Origin: Odiellus spinosus
Lineage: Eukaryota > Arthropoda > Arachnida > Opiliones > Phalangiidae
DNA: 64,000 nt
NCBI GenBank assembly: GCA_963920705.1
Contig: OY987225.1
Coordinates: 7,565,013-7,629,012, forward strand
Reading direction: 5' to 3'
The translations under genes and the position numbers were made by a program. How positions within the stretch are numbered: position 1 is the stretch's first letter; each line of letters starts with the position of its first letter. Under the pieces are notes generated by a model, which saw nothing but the letters and a program-made list of their open reading frames with translations, was not told the DNA's origin and made no database searches. Positions 21,975-31,572 of this stretch are shown here, piece by piece.

Positions 21975-22915
21975 AATATCGCATAAAAATGGGGCGTGCA
22001 CTTTTTCTAAGAAACATATCTTTGATTCACACAATGCCATTTCAAAGACTAGCTCTAGGATTGGCTAATCAGCAATTGAGTCTTTTAGAAAAAATTTCGA
22101 GCCTAATTATCTAACCAAAAATTATATCAAAATCAGCTTCGAGTTTGGATCAAATGATTTTTTGGCATATTGGAATTATTAATTAAAAATAACTTGTTCC
22201 ACTTAAAAATAACTTGTTACACTTTAAAGGTATTCTTGAATTACTTAAAAAACTTTAGACATCAGATTTTATAATTTTCTCAGGCTTATTTTTTATGCCT
22301 AAAATAAATATGCAACAATTAAAATATTACAATCTATCAAATATGGTAAACTTTGGCTACAATGAAGAATAGTCCAGCCTATGGATTATATTTTTAGTTT
22401 TATCATACTATGTATTATGACAAGCCATATTCAAAATTCTATACCTCTGGGCATGGAGGAAAGGGGGTGAAGTCGAAATGAACGGTGTTCTTCACTCCCT
22501 ACCTGTAATACTTTACTCTCACAAGCGGTGGGAAAATCCTGTCAGGCTAGTTAAAAATATTATCATGTGGCTCATGCCATAGTTATTCGTTGCTCTCTCT
22601 ATTCATAGTTATATTTTAAAATTAGTTTTGGTAATTTTTCAAATATCATTCCAACAAACTGTGTGCACAATATTTTTCCATTTTTAAACTAATTTTAAAT
22701 TATTAACTTTAAGATTCTACCCCTTTCATCATTCACTATATTTTTTACATCTCTAAGCCTAATTCCACTATAATACGTCAAATTTCACAAGTATTGCATC
22801 ATCTCTCGCGAAAGATTCGCCCAAAATTTGGGCATAAATAGTCGATGACAATAGAAACGGCCTATTTTTATAGTTTATTTGAAATATAGATGCTCAGATG
22901 AAACATTAAACATCG
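21975..22915. other. Intergenic DNA, nothing recognised
   Basis: AT-rich. I see no ORF, inverted repeat or similarity to other parts of the window. Confidence 0.4.
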
Positions 22916-22918
22916 AAA

Positions 22919-23080
22919 ATACAGGGTGTTTCGAAAATGGTGGTAGGACCGCGCTCCAGTGGGTTCTATGGGTCATTTTAAGACGAAAATGTTCTATGAC
23001 GTTTTGTCTAACGGGGCACCATTTAAGAGTAACGAAATGATTCATCTACGGATGACCGCCCTTAACATAAATTAATAAAT
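22919..23080. mobile_element. Possible MITE end (ACAGGGTGTTTCG)
   Basis: The ACAGGGTGTTTCGAAAATGG start resembles common arthropod MITE termini, but I found no matching right end. Weak call. Confidence 0.2.
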
Positions 23081-23086
23081 GTATAA

Positions 23087-23132
23087 TCAATGATAAAATA
23101 AGCTTAAATAATTAAGCTTATTTTATCATTGA
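23087..23132. repeat. Perfect 21-bp palindrome
   Basis: TCAATGATAAAATAAGCTTAA, a four-base loop ATAA, then the exact complement. The arms are perfect, so the hairpin is recent or maintained. It could be a tiny foldback insertion. Confidence 0.85.
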
Positions 23133-23139
23133 GTATAGC

Positions 23140-24223
23140 TGGTTTTTTAAAGCGCACTTTATAAAAGGTTTCCTTTCAGTCAAAATCAATTCTCGCGCTT
23201 TGAAGAGGTCACCTGCACCGAGTCAATGAAAAGGGAGCCAAGTGGAAAAATTACCAAAATGAGCCAAACAAGAAAATTACTTCTAAATCGAAAAAAAATT
23301 AAATTAAACCAAGTTGGACCAAGTGAGAAAATTCCTAAATTCTATTAAAATCGATAAAATTCATTTAAATACCATTAAATGGACTAAATGAAAAATTTTA
23401 GTCAACTCGAAAATCTAATAAATTCGAGAAAAATGGAGCAAATTACTAATAAATTCTACATTGTGTTTATTTATCTCGGAAACAAAAATACTGCATTGGG
23501 ATTTTAAGTGATTCATATGCATTAGAGGGCGAGGATTTCGAAGATAACCAAATTTTTGAACTTTAATTTTAGTGAAAGGTCAAAATCAAAGGTCAAAGAT
23601 TTTGAAAAATGATAATGTTTTAAATATTATCCAGATGAACAATTAGATGTAATATTATTTTTTGGCTCTAAAAAGTCTTTAAAATAAGCTCTTACACGAT
23701 AGTTTACGACAAATAGCAGCTGAGATAAAATTAAAAGTGTTTTAGAGGTGGTGGTCATTTTCTTTAAAATGACCAATGCTGTATCTCATAAATGGCTTGA
23801 CCGATCGCTATAAAACTTTCGGAATCGTCTTCTGTGGCCCAAAAAACCCTAGAAACAACATATGATGGGACAGGGGTGGGGTTCAAAGCGCTGGTTGAAC
23901 TGTCCAAGAAAGACCCAATGAGCTAGTTCAAACGGGGCAGTCCTGGTATTAAACGGTTAGCAAGCTGCTCCTAAGTTTTATTAAGTGTATATTTATGTAA
24001 ATAATTGTAATTTCAGCGCTGATATTTTCTGTTAATTTTAATTTTCTCATATGTTTGTTCAAACCAGAAAAGAAAACATAGCTAGGGGTAAATTGTGGCG
24101 ACACACGTTTTTAGAGAAATTCGATCAAAAACTTCCAAATATCAAAAAAAAAAAAAAAAAAACTGCCTTTGGCGGTATTTTAACTGTATTAATAACGTAC
24201 ACCACGTTACGTTAAACACCCCT
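23140..24223. repeat. Intergenic DNA including possible dispersed repeat copy 2
   Basis: 23460-23900 shares block order with 60-540 (AAAGGTCA words, CTGTATCTC..CTTGACC, CCCTAGAAAC). The rest is unassigned, with an A-run at 24150-24168. Confidence 0.3.
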
Positions 24224-24227
24224 CTAA

Positions 24228-24704
24228 AGGGAGAATGAAAGGCCAAAACAACCTATTTTTAATTGATTAAGAATACTAAAATAATGAGAAAAAACAATAA
24301 TATAACTCACCAAAAATATTTCATTATTTTACAATCAATTTCCAAAGTTTCGAAACTTGCAGATGCTAAACCTTGGCTGCCTAGCTTGGCGAACTAGGCG
24401 AGCACGAGCCGTTTTTTTTTAAATATTCCCGTCTGATCTAGTCGCCAATCACGAGCGAGTACGCGTATTTTTAAAATACGAGTACTCGCTCGTGATTGGC
24501 GACAAGAACAGCCGCGAATATTAAAAAAATACAGGTCGTGCTAGCCTAGTTCACCGAGCTAGGCAGCCTAGGCTTAGCATGGGAACTTTGGAAATTGATT
24601 ATAAAATAACGAAATATTTTTGGTGAGTTATATTATTGTTTTTTTCATTATTTTAGCATTCTTAATCAATTAAAAATAGGTTGTTTTGGCCTTTCATTCT
24701 CCCT
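24228..24704. mobile_element. piggyBac-type MITE, copy 2
   Basis: About 477 bp, highly similar to 14011-14490 throughout, with the same termini AGGGAGAATGAAAGGC and GCCTTTCATTCTCCCT. The right flank is TTAA; the left is CTAA, a probable mutated TTAA. Confidence 0.8.
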
Positions 24705-24744
24705 TTAACCATGACTGTATCATTGGCCAAATGGACGCTATTTG

Positions 24745-24950
24745 TGCTTAACCTTTGATCTTTCTTTATCCAACTGATGTTGCAAAGCTTTAATTTGAGT
24801 GTCTTTTCTTATGAATCTCCTCCTTCAAATCCTCCACAATAACTATTTCCTTTATATAAAGTTAAAATTTAATTTCAAGCTCTAAAACTTTAGGACCTGT
24901 TTTCACTGGCGCAATCGATTCATTTTGCAGCTCACGTTGGATACGACATC
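24745..24950 (-). pseudogene. Coiled-coil coding remnant
   Basis: On minus, RIQRELQNESIAPVKTGPKV and VLELEIKF are followed by a stop. In the same frame comes IVEDLKEEIHKK, then a one-base shift to DTQIKALQHQLDKERSKVKHK. The leucine/isoleucine heptads resemble the N-terminal zipper of cGMP-dependent protein kinases, but many coiled coils look alike. The stop and frameshift suggest a decayed exon or retrocopy. Confidence 0.35.
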
Positions 24951-25152
24951 CATTTTACTTTTAAATTGAATATGCTCCCTTGTAAAATCTAAAGAAAAGG
25001 CACACCCAATGAAGAAAAAAACGCTTAATTTAGTCAAAAATGATCTAAATTTGTTAACTAACAACAGAATACACTTGAAAAACAAATAAACAAGATGGGC
25101 GGCCGCGTGTTCAAGGAAGGGATAAACCAGGAGGTCACGTGATTAGCAGAAC

Positions 25153-25431
25153 TGTTATAAAAAAAAAACCATGGGATTGTACTTTGATATATTACGTCAT
25201 AGGTCGAAGGTCCCCCCCCTTCCCCCCCTTTAATTTTGTAGTTCGTCTGTCTGAACAAGGCAGTCCAGTTAATACTCTCATCGTGAGTAGTCATGAGTAG
25301 TAGACTAATATTTTATATCTAGTTGAACTTAAATAATATGTTAATAAATTAATACTTTATATACAATTAAATAATATGAGTTTATTTTATTCCGCCATCG
25401 TCAATTAACAAAATATCGCGTTTGATCAACA
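25153..25431 (+). repeat. Copia-4 5' LTR
   Basis: Starts TGTTATAAAA and ends TTTGATCAACA. Contains a C-run (about 25209-25228) that differs in length from the 3' LTR. Confidence 0.95.
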
Positions 25432-25433
25432 AA

Positions 25434-25458
25434 TGGTAGCACGTAGCGTGGTTCGCGA
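25434..25458 (+). promoter_or_regulatory. Copia-4 primer-binding site
   Basis: TGGTAGCACGTAGCGTGGTTC resembles the tRNA-iMet 3'-end complement used by Copia-1, with a small insertion after TGGTAGCA. Confidence 0.6.
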
Positions 25459-25479
25459 TTTGACAAAGGCTTAAGGACT

Positions 25480-28206
25480 ATGGCAGAAGGATTACAACGA
25501 GCAGATTTTTCATCTACTTCGGATCATTTTCTATCATTCAAGAAGCTTAATGATGAAAACTATGATCAATGGCAGTTTGATATTAAGATGGTACTATTGG
25601 ACTGTGGCTTGTGGGGTATTATTGCTGGCACAGATACTCAACCTGCTTCTACAGCGAAACCAGAAGAATTAGAAAGGTATGAACTTCGAAAACAAAGGGC
25701 TTTATCCCGTATAGCATTATCCGTAGATGATTCTCATAAGAAGATTATAGCACGGTTTAATACAGCAGTAGAAGCGTGGAAAGGATTAGCAGATATATAT
25801 CAACCGAAATCGAGAACCAGAATAGCCACGTTAAGAGCAGAGTTCGTTAACCTTAAATATACTCCTCCAGAATCAATGTCATCATTTATAGCGAGAGTTC
25901 TGAGCGTAGCGGATCAACTTGAGTTAGCTGGAAAGAAGATTAGCGATGATGAGGTTGCGTATCAAATGATTCAATTTTTACCCACTCAATACGATAATAC
26001 CGTTGGACGACTTTATGCTCTTAGTGATGCTGAATTTATACCAAGTAACGTCAAGCCCCTCTTAATATCAGAATATGAAAGATTAAAACGAGTAGCGGGT
26101 GGAGATATTGACAATGGTACGTTAAATCAAACAGGGTTTGCATCATCTATGAAAGTACCGAAGAAGATTAATAAAAATGAGAAGAGTCGTCGATGGGATA
26201 ATAATACGTGTTACAATTGCAAAAAGCATGGGCATATGGCAAAGGATTGTAGAGCAGAACAGACCTGTTATAAATGTAATAAGCCAGGTCATGTATTATA
26301 TGATTGTCCCGATAATAAACAATCAGAAAAATTTGTCCAAAGAGATAAGAAGCGAAATTACAAACAACAAAAATATCATAAACGTATGGAACAATCATTT
26401 TTTTCTTCAGCATTAGTAGCAGTTACCTGTGATAAGGATTCATGGATATACGATAGCGCAGCAACGCATCATTTTTGTAACAGACGAGAATGGTTCCATA
26501 ATTACGTAGAAACGGATTCACCAATTGAAATAGCGCAAGTGACGGCGAAAGCGATAGGTAAAGGAGATATTGCTTTGATGATACGAAGAGATAAAGGCGA
26601 AGACGTAATATATCTGAGAGACGTTATTTATGTTCCCAATTATTCAAGAAATTTACTATCGGCAAGAAAAATAGATGAGAGTGGCTTCAAAGCAATTATC
26701 AAGAAGGGTATAATAAAGGTTTATGATCAAAATAACAAGTTCTTCATGATCTCGTATTTACGGGACAACTTATATATACTTGATGCGTATGTCAGGACTG
26801 ATTTAAATAGTATTCCTGTAGATTCCAGAAATAACAATAATGGAAAGATGAACAGTCATATGAATAAAGCCGTAGAAGTAGAACTTTGGCACAAGCGTCT
26901 CGGACATCCTAGTCAGAAAAGATTGAAAGAATTATACCAAAAAAACATGGTTCGAGGACTTCCTGAAATTAAAGGGGACATGGATGTTTGCGTACCATGT
27001 AGGATTTCAAAAGCAGCTAAAACTCCATCATATGGAAGGGAAATAAATACAAAAAAAGTATTTCAACTAGTATACACGGATGTATGGGGGCCAGCCCCGA
27101 TTCCATCGCAAGGAGGAGCGAGATATTTCATCAGTTTTATTGATGATTATTCAAGAAAGGCTAAGATATATACGATGGGATTAGAACGCCTAACTAGTTG
27201 TAATTGCGTCTATCGTTTCAGAAATGATGCCATAATCATTATATATGTAGATGACATTATCCTACTGGCAAGAAACGATTTCACAATGAAGAATATATAT
27301 GACCGATTGGCAAAAGAATTTGAAGTAACTGATTTAGGACAACTTAATCATTTTTTAGGAGTAGATTTCGATTTTTCAAACAACGGACAATTGAGGATAA
27401 ATCAAACCACATATATTACGAAAATAGCGAAAGACATGAATATATGTCTAGAAGAAAAACTATTTGTCCCATTGTCAACAGGAGTATCATTGACAAAACA
27501 AGATTCTGAGAAAAATGAATCAACTTTAGAACCAATGTATCGAAAAATAATTGGCATTCTTTTGTATATATCACAACGAACTCGTCCTGATATAACCTTC
27601 ATTGTGTCCGCTTTGTCACGTTTTACTTCTAATCCGGGGAAGAAACATTATGAATATCTACAACGCGTGTTACGCTATGTTTGTTCGACTAGCGAATATG
27701 GTATTCATTATGACGCTACAACTAACATTCAATTAGAAACATTTACAGACGCATCATGGGCATCGGATCAAGATGATCGGAAATCAATTAGTGCGTACGT
27801 CGTCCGTATGGGAAATAATCCAGTTTGCTGGCGCTCTACTAAACAAATTAGTGTAGCCTTATCCACAATGGAATCCGAGTATATGGCGTTGGCCGAGGCT
27901 GCGAAAGAAGTTATTTGGATGAACCGAATACTGGAAGAAATCCTTCCTATGACTGAGCCATTACGATACGAGCATCCCTTGATTCTATGTGATAATCAAT
28001 CAACGATCCTATTTGCAGAAAATAACATCGAAAATAGCCGCTCAAAACACATAGATCTCCGGTATCATTTTTTGAGAGATTGTATAAATAAGAATATTTT
28101 TGAAATTAATTTTGTAAACACTAACAAAAATTTAGCAGATTTATTTACAAAATTACTGCCAAAGCAGAAGTTTGTCGAATTCTTAATGATGTTAAAACTA
28201 ATCTAA
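25480..28206 (+). CDS. Copia-4 Gag-protease-(truncated integrase/RT)-RNase H polyprotein
   Basis: 908 aa from ATG GCA GAA GGA. Copia Gag (residues 1-230) is followed by two CCHC knuckles, CYNCKKHGHMAKDC (about 244) and CYKCNKPGHVLYDC (about 263). The protease site is WIYDSAATHHFC (about 323), with DSA instead of DSG. The integrase zinc module LWHKRLGH..C..C is near 470 and FISFIDDYSRKAKIYTMG ends near 567. Then the frame jumps straight to GLERLTSCNCVYRF and the RT core IIIIYVDDIILL (about 590), continuing through RNase H (TDASWASDQDDRKS, STMESEYMA) and the SKHIDLRYHFLRD end. Two integrase catalytic residues, any MBD and the RT front half are gone. It may still make Gag, so it could compete with or parasitise full elements. 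Confidence 0.93.
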   Translation: MAEGLQRADFSSTSDHFLSFKKLNDENYDQWQFDIKMVLLDCGLWGIIAGTDTQPASTAKPEELERYELRKQRALSRIALSVDDSHKKIIARFNTAVEAWKGLADIYQPKSRTRIATLRAEFVNLKYTPPESMSSFIARVLSVADQLELAGKKISDDEVAYQMIQFLPTQYDNTVGRLYALSDAEFIPSNVKPLLISEYERLKRVAGGDIDNGTLNQTGFASSMKVPKKINKNEKSRRWDNNTCYNCKKHGHMAKDCRAEQTCYKCNKPGHVLYDCPDNKQSEKFVQRDKKRNYKQQKYHKRMEQSFFSSALVAVTCDKDSWIYDSAATHHFCNRREWFHNYVETDSPIEIAQVTAKAIGKGDIALMIRRDKGEDVIYLRDVIYVPNYSRNLLSARKIDESGFKAIIKKGIIKVYDQNNKFFMISYLRDNLYILDAYVRTDLNSIPVDSRNNNNGKMNSHMNKAVEVELWHKRLGHPSQKRLKELYQKNMVRGLPEIKGDMDVCVPCRISKAAKTPSYGREINTKKVFQLVYTDVWGPAPIPSQGGARYFISFIDDYSRKAKIYTMGLERLTSCNCVYRFRNDAIIIIYVDDIILLARNDFTMKNIYDRLAKEFEVTDLGQLNHFLGVDFDFSNNGQLRINQTTYITKIAKDMNICLEEKLFVPLSTGVSLTKQDSEKNESTLEPMYRKIIGILLYISQRTRPDITFIVSALSRFTSNPGKKHYEYLQRVLRYVCSTSEYGIHYDATTNIQLETFTDASWASDQDDRKSISAYVVRMGNNPVCWRSTKQISVALSTMESEYMALAEAAKEVIWMNRILEEILPMTEPLRYEHPLILCDNQSTILFAENNIENSRSKHIDLRYHFLRDCINKNIFEINFVNTNKNLADLFTKLLPKQKFVEFLMMLKLI

Positions 28207-28280
28207 TAATACAAAAAAAAAACAAGGGAAAACAAATTATAATAATAATAATTTATAATAATAATATGTATAAAATATAT

Positions 28281-28294
28281 CTAAGTAGGGAGAG
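28281..28294 (+). promoter_or_regulatory. Copia-4 polypurine tract
   Basis: The purine run AAGTAGGGAGAG immediately precedes the 3' LTR TGTTAT, the usual plus-strand priming site. Confidence 0.75.
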
Positions 28295-28577
28295 TGTTAT
28301 AAAAAAAAAAAACCATGGGATTGTACTTTGATATATTACGTCATAGGTCGAAGGTCCCCCCCCCCTTCCCCCCCTTTAATTTTGTAGTTCGTCTGTCTGA
28401 ACAAGGCAGTCCAGTTAATACTCTCATCGTGAGTAGTCATGAGTAGTAGACTAATATTTTATATCTAGTTGAACTTAAATAATATGTTAATAAATTAATA
28501 CTTTATATACAATTAAATAATATGAGTTTATTTTATTCCGCCATCGTCAATTAACAAAATATCGTGTTTGATCAACA
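28295..28577 (+). repeat. Copia-4 3' LTR
   Basis: 283 bp, matching 25153-25431 except homopolymer lengths and one C/T change near the end. Confidence 0.95.
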
Positions 28578-28582
28578 AGAAC

Positions 28583-28879
28583 AAACCGCAGTGCTATCTA
28601 GAGAAGGGTTAAGGAGTATGAGATAGTTCGATTATTTTATTGGCTAGATTATATAGTCTGCTAATTTTTCTAAAACTACGTGAACTAGGCCTAGACAATA
28701 TCTATGACGCTAAAATATTAAATAAATAATAAGATTGGATTAAGGTTTCTTTTATCAACTGAAGATGAAAGTTAAATCAGGTTCTGTTTGTTGTGTTAAT
28801 AAATGCAAAAGTTTTACGCGAATAAATCAGGATTTGATAAAATCAGTCTTTGCGCAAGACAAAAATCAGCCAATCAAGC
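28583..28879. other. Spacer between Copia-4 and the gypsy element
   Basis: About 300 bp of AT-rich DNA without a recognisable feature. The gypsy target duplication AAGC is at its right edge. Confidence 0.5.
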
Positions 28880-29466
28880 TGTAACCGGCCTTTTTTGATT
28901 TAAATGCAACAGGTACCTTGCAAAGTTAGGCCGAGTTTCATTAAGAGGGTTCCTATTCATAGATTGTTGAACGCCCCTCCCGAATCGGGTTTAGGCTAAG
29001 TGAATAATGAAAGTATGAAATCTCTTACCGAATCGGTTGATTCCGTTGAGGATGAGTCATCTGAACTACTTGACCAGTAGATTCTGGGCATATTGAGAGT
29101 AAAGGACGATACCGTCGTTTATGTAGAACACAGTTTTATTTTCGGAGAATATAACAATAAGTCCGATGCTATACAATTGAATTACTTAGCGACGTTCTTA
29201 ATAAATGATTATCACAGAAAAATTTCGCGACCTGACCTTAGTACACGGTTGAAAAACTAAAAACAATCTTCGCGCTGAGCTGCCTAGCTTCTAACCATCT
29301 TGTTCTCTGCTCTTTCCTCTCTCTCCTTCGTTCCCTCATCTCCTCAAAAGGGGAGGGGCTTTTTTTCTGCAACCGGCGACCTCGAAAAAAGGACATAAAC
29401 CCTGGTAGTTTGTCAGGGTCCCTTTTCTTGGGTAGTTAGGGTACCATTTCGGGGTCGTCGGTTGCA
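28880..29466 (-). repeat. Gypsy-1 3' LTR
   Basis: 587 bp, TGCAACCGACG start and GGCCGGTTACA end in element sense, preceded by a purine tract. Confidence 0.96.
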
Positions 29467-29488
29467 TTCTCCCACCCCAAAAAAAGAA
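29467..29488 (-). promoter_or_regulatory. Gypsy-1 polypurine tract
   Basis: In element sense TTTTTTTGGGGTGGGAGAA abuts the 3' LTR start TGCAACC. This is the expected plus-strand primer. Confidence 0.8.
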
Positions 29489-29765
29489 ATCGCGACATAA
29501 CAAAAACTCTAGAGAGAGGAAAATTGAAACAATTTGTTTTTTGACGAAAAAGTTTTTTTTTTTTTGCAACACAAAATTTTTCTCCTTCAAAAGGATTGAA
29601 ATAAATGAAAATCTTTAGAATATTATCTAGTTGGGGAAACGCGAGATCAAAAAATTTCTTTTAAGAAACATAATTTGGGTTTACCGTTGAAAATACAAGT
29701 TCAAAAGTTTTGAAACTGGGATAGGAATTAACCTTTTGAGGATTTGAGATTTCTCTTTAAATCTG

Positions 29766-29767
<2 letters not shown>

Positions 29768-29803
<36 letters not shown>
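29768..29803. repeat. Poly-T tract (36 bases)
   Basis: An uninterrupted T run inside the gypsy 3' region. The Lys-rich minus-strand ORF here is an artefact. Its length is likely uncertain in the assembly. Confidence 0.95.
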
Positions 29804-29804
<1 letters not shown>

Positions 29805-29903
29805 AACTAACATAATTTTTCAAAGAAAAGTTCTTAACCCTAGTAAGAAATTTTTCGTAACACAAAAAGTTTTTGACAAGTGGCCGCAGTTTGGTTTCAC
29901 CAG

Positions 29904-31450
29904 TTAATTTTTTGACGACATGGCGCCTCCCTGAGGTGGATCTCTTGGGTCCCTTGGGGTTTCGCGGCGAGCGAGGGTGTTGTCGACAATATTTCGCTGT
30001 TGATTTCGGCGCTGGAGCTCTTTCTCCCTGGTCTTTTGTAGAAATCGAGCAGGGCACCAGGTTACTGAATGTAACCCAATTTTTCCGCAGCCCAGACATA
30101 ACCCGTCCTTCGCAGGAGGACGTACTACCGGCCATCCGTTGTTATCAACCGGGTACCACCTTGTCTCGTCTCTACGGCTCATACCCGGAAATGCTAGCGG
30201 GATGTGGTATCTATCCAAAGGAGCAGTGTCTCGCAAGTTTGGTGGGTTTCGTCTTTCTTCCACGGTCAGTTCTTTTCGTCGGAAAACTGGTACCGGGAGT
30301 AATCCGTATGCTCCGAATGGGAGGTTTTTCGAAGATCTTCATATTTGGAGAGGATCGTGAATCGTATCGAGACCTTGGAGCTTGACGGGGAAGTATTGGG
30401 CTTGGGTTGGGTAATTCGTTTGACAACGTGGATGGACGTTCCGAATGTTGAGTCGGAGCGTGACATTGATAAAGGTCGCTTGAAGAAGAGATGGTTTGCC
30501 TCGGTCTTTGCTGTGAGCGAGGTCTAATTTTTCCCTGAGGTTCTTCTCGGTTTCGCGATTCTGGTCGGGGGGTTCAAAGGGTCCCATGATTACTCTCCTA
30601 GTTTGGACTTTACTTCCAGATGGCTCATCGAGGTTTGGCGTGCATATTGAGTACTGGACCTCCATGCTTCGAGTTAGGAGACGAAAATCGCCAAATTTGA
30701 GATCTGGGGGGGTTTCTTCCTGAAGAGCCCTTCTCGAACGTAAATCTTCCTTTTGACGAACCGACTGTACGAGGGCTGCGTGAGAGTTTCCAGGTTCCGG
30801 TCCTTCTACCCCTTCAAGTGGTTCTCTCAATAAATCCTGGGTGGGTTTGCTCTCTTCCCTGGTTGTTGACGAAGGACGAATGTTAATTTTTGGCGGTTAG
30901 TCAAGGCTTCTCGCTTGGTTTTGAGAGATATCCGAAGGGGGGAGTGATCTGGCTCCAGGTTGATTTTTTTCAAATTGGGTTTTTAAGGCTTCCCTTTCGT
31001 CCTTCGTGATCGTGCTTGGTTTCGATGATTCCTCTTGACGACTGTCTGCCGAGTGTCCTTGTGATGGTTTCGGTTTTCCTGACTGTATTTCGGAAAGGGT
31101 TTGTCCGTCTTCGGCTGACTCCACATTTTTTTCGGAATATTCTGGTAGTTTTCGTTCCAGCTGTTCTCTCGGCTTTATCGATCTCGGTGTTCCAGAGACT
31201 GGTGGATCTTCTAACCCGCCTACCGCGGCATCGTATTTGAAGGCTTCCGGGTCCGGACTTGACGGCGGAAACTCTGATGTGGTTGAATCGTGCCTCTGTA
31301 TATTAGATTCGTTATAGTTTCGATATAACAGCGTTCCATCACGTCGTACGTAATATTGAACATCTCCGTGTTGATTGGATGGTTTATCGGCCAAAACTGG
31401 TCTACCTCGTCCGATTCCGCCATACGTTATAATGGAGGGATCCACCTCGA
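29904..31450 (-). pseudogene. Gypsy-1 distal 3' ORF, second MBD-like segment and CCHC-like motif
   Basis: One frame is open over about 510 codons except for stops at 30897 and 30339. Near its start it reads GRPVLADKPSNQHGDVQYYV followed by RRDGTLLYRN and FKYDAA, which may be a very diverged MBD (D-V-x-Y-Y, then [LR]N, then F-x-[FY]). Pro/Ser/Glu-rich linker follows. Near the end lies NGWPVVRPPAKDGLCLGCGK then IGLHSVTWC, a C-x2-C-x5-H-x4-C knuckle one residue longer than canonical. It occupies the env position of gypsy-like elements but has no signal peptide or membrane segment, so it is not an envelope gene. Function unknown. Confidence 0.5.
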
Positions 31451-31572
31451 ATTTTTTTGTTTTATCCTGAAAAAGTTTTTATAATATATGAATGAAATTT
31501 ATTCCCCTATTTTTTCTATAAACACGCAATCGTGTAGCTCAGTCTTTTTTGGCAGCTATGGTTTCTGAGTAA

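Larger units (their letters stand above)
25153..28577 (+). mobile_element. Copia-4: internally deleted Ty1/copia element
   Basis: A 3.4-kb element with nearly identical LTRs (279 and 283 bp, differing mainly in homopolymer length) and a perfect AGAAC target duplication (25148-25152, 28578-28582). It has one open reading frame of 908 codons, but the segment from mid-integrase to mid-RT is missing in frame. It is therefore young, intact in frame and almost certainly non-autonomous. Confidence 0.95.

Noticed and set aside
24745..24950. Firm assignment as cGMP-dependent protein kinase
   Set aside because: Only a short coiled coil is present, and such sequences match many proteins.
29728..30135. 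Minus ORF with poly-Lys
   Set aside because: It comes from the poly-T tract and overlaps the gypsy 3' region in another frame.
29873..30385. 170-codon plus-strand ORF
   Set aside because: It is antisense to the gypsy distal ORF and has no recognisable domain; the minus frame carries the CCHC-like motif.
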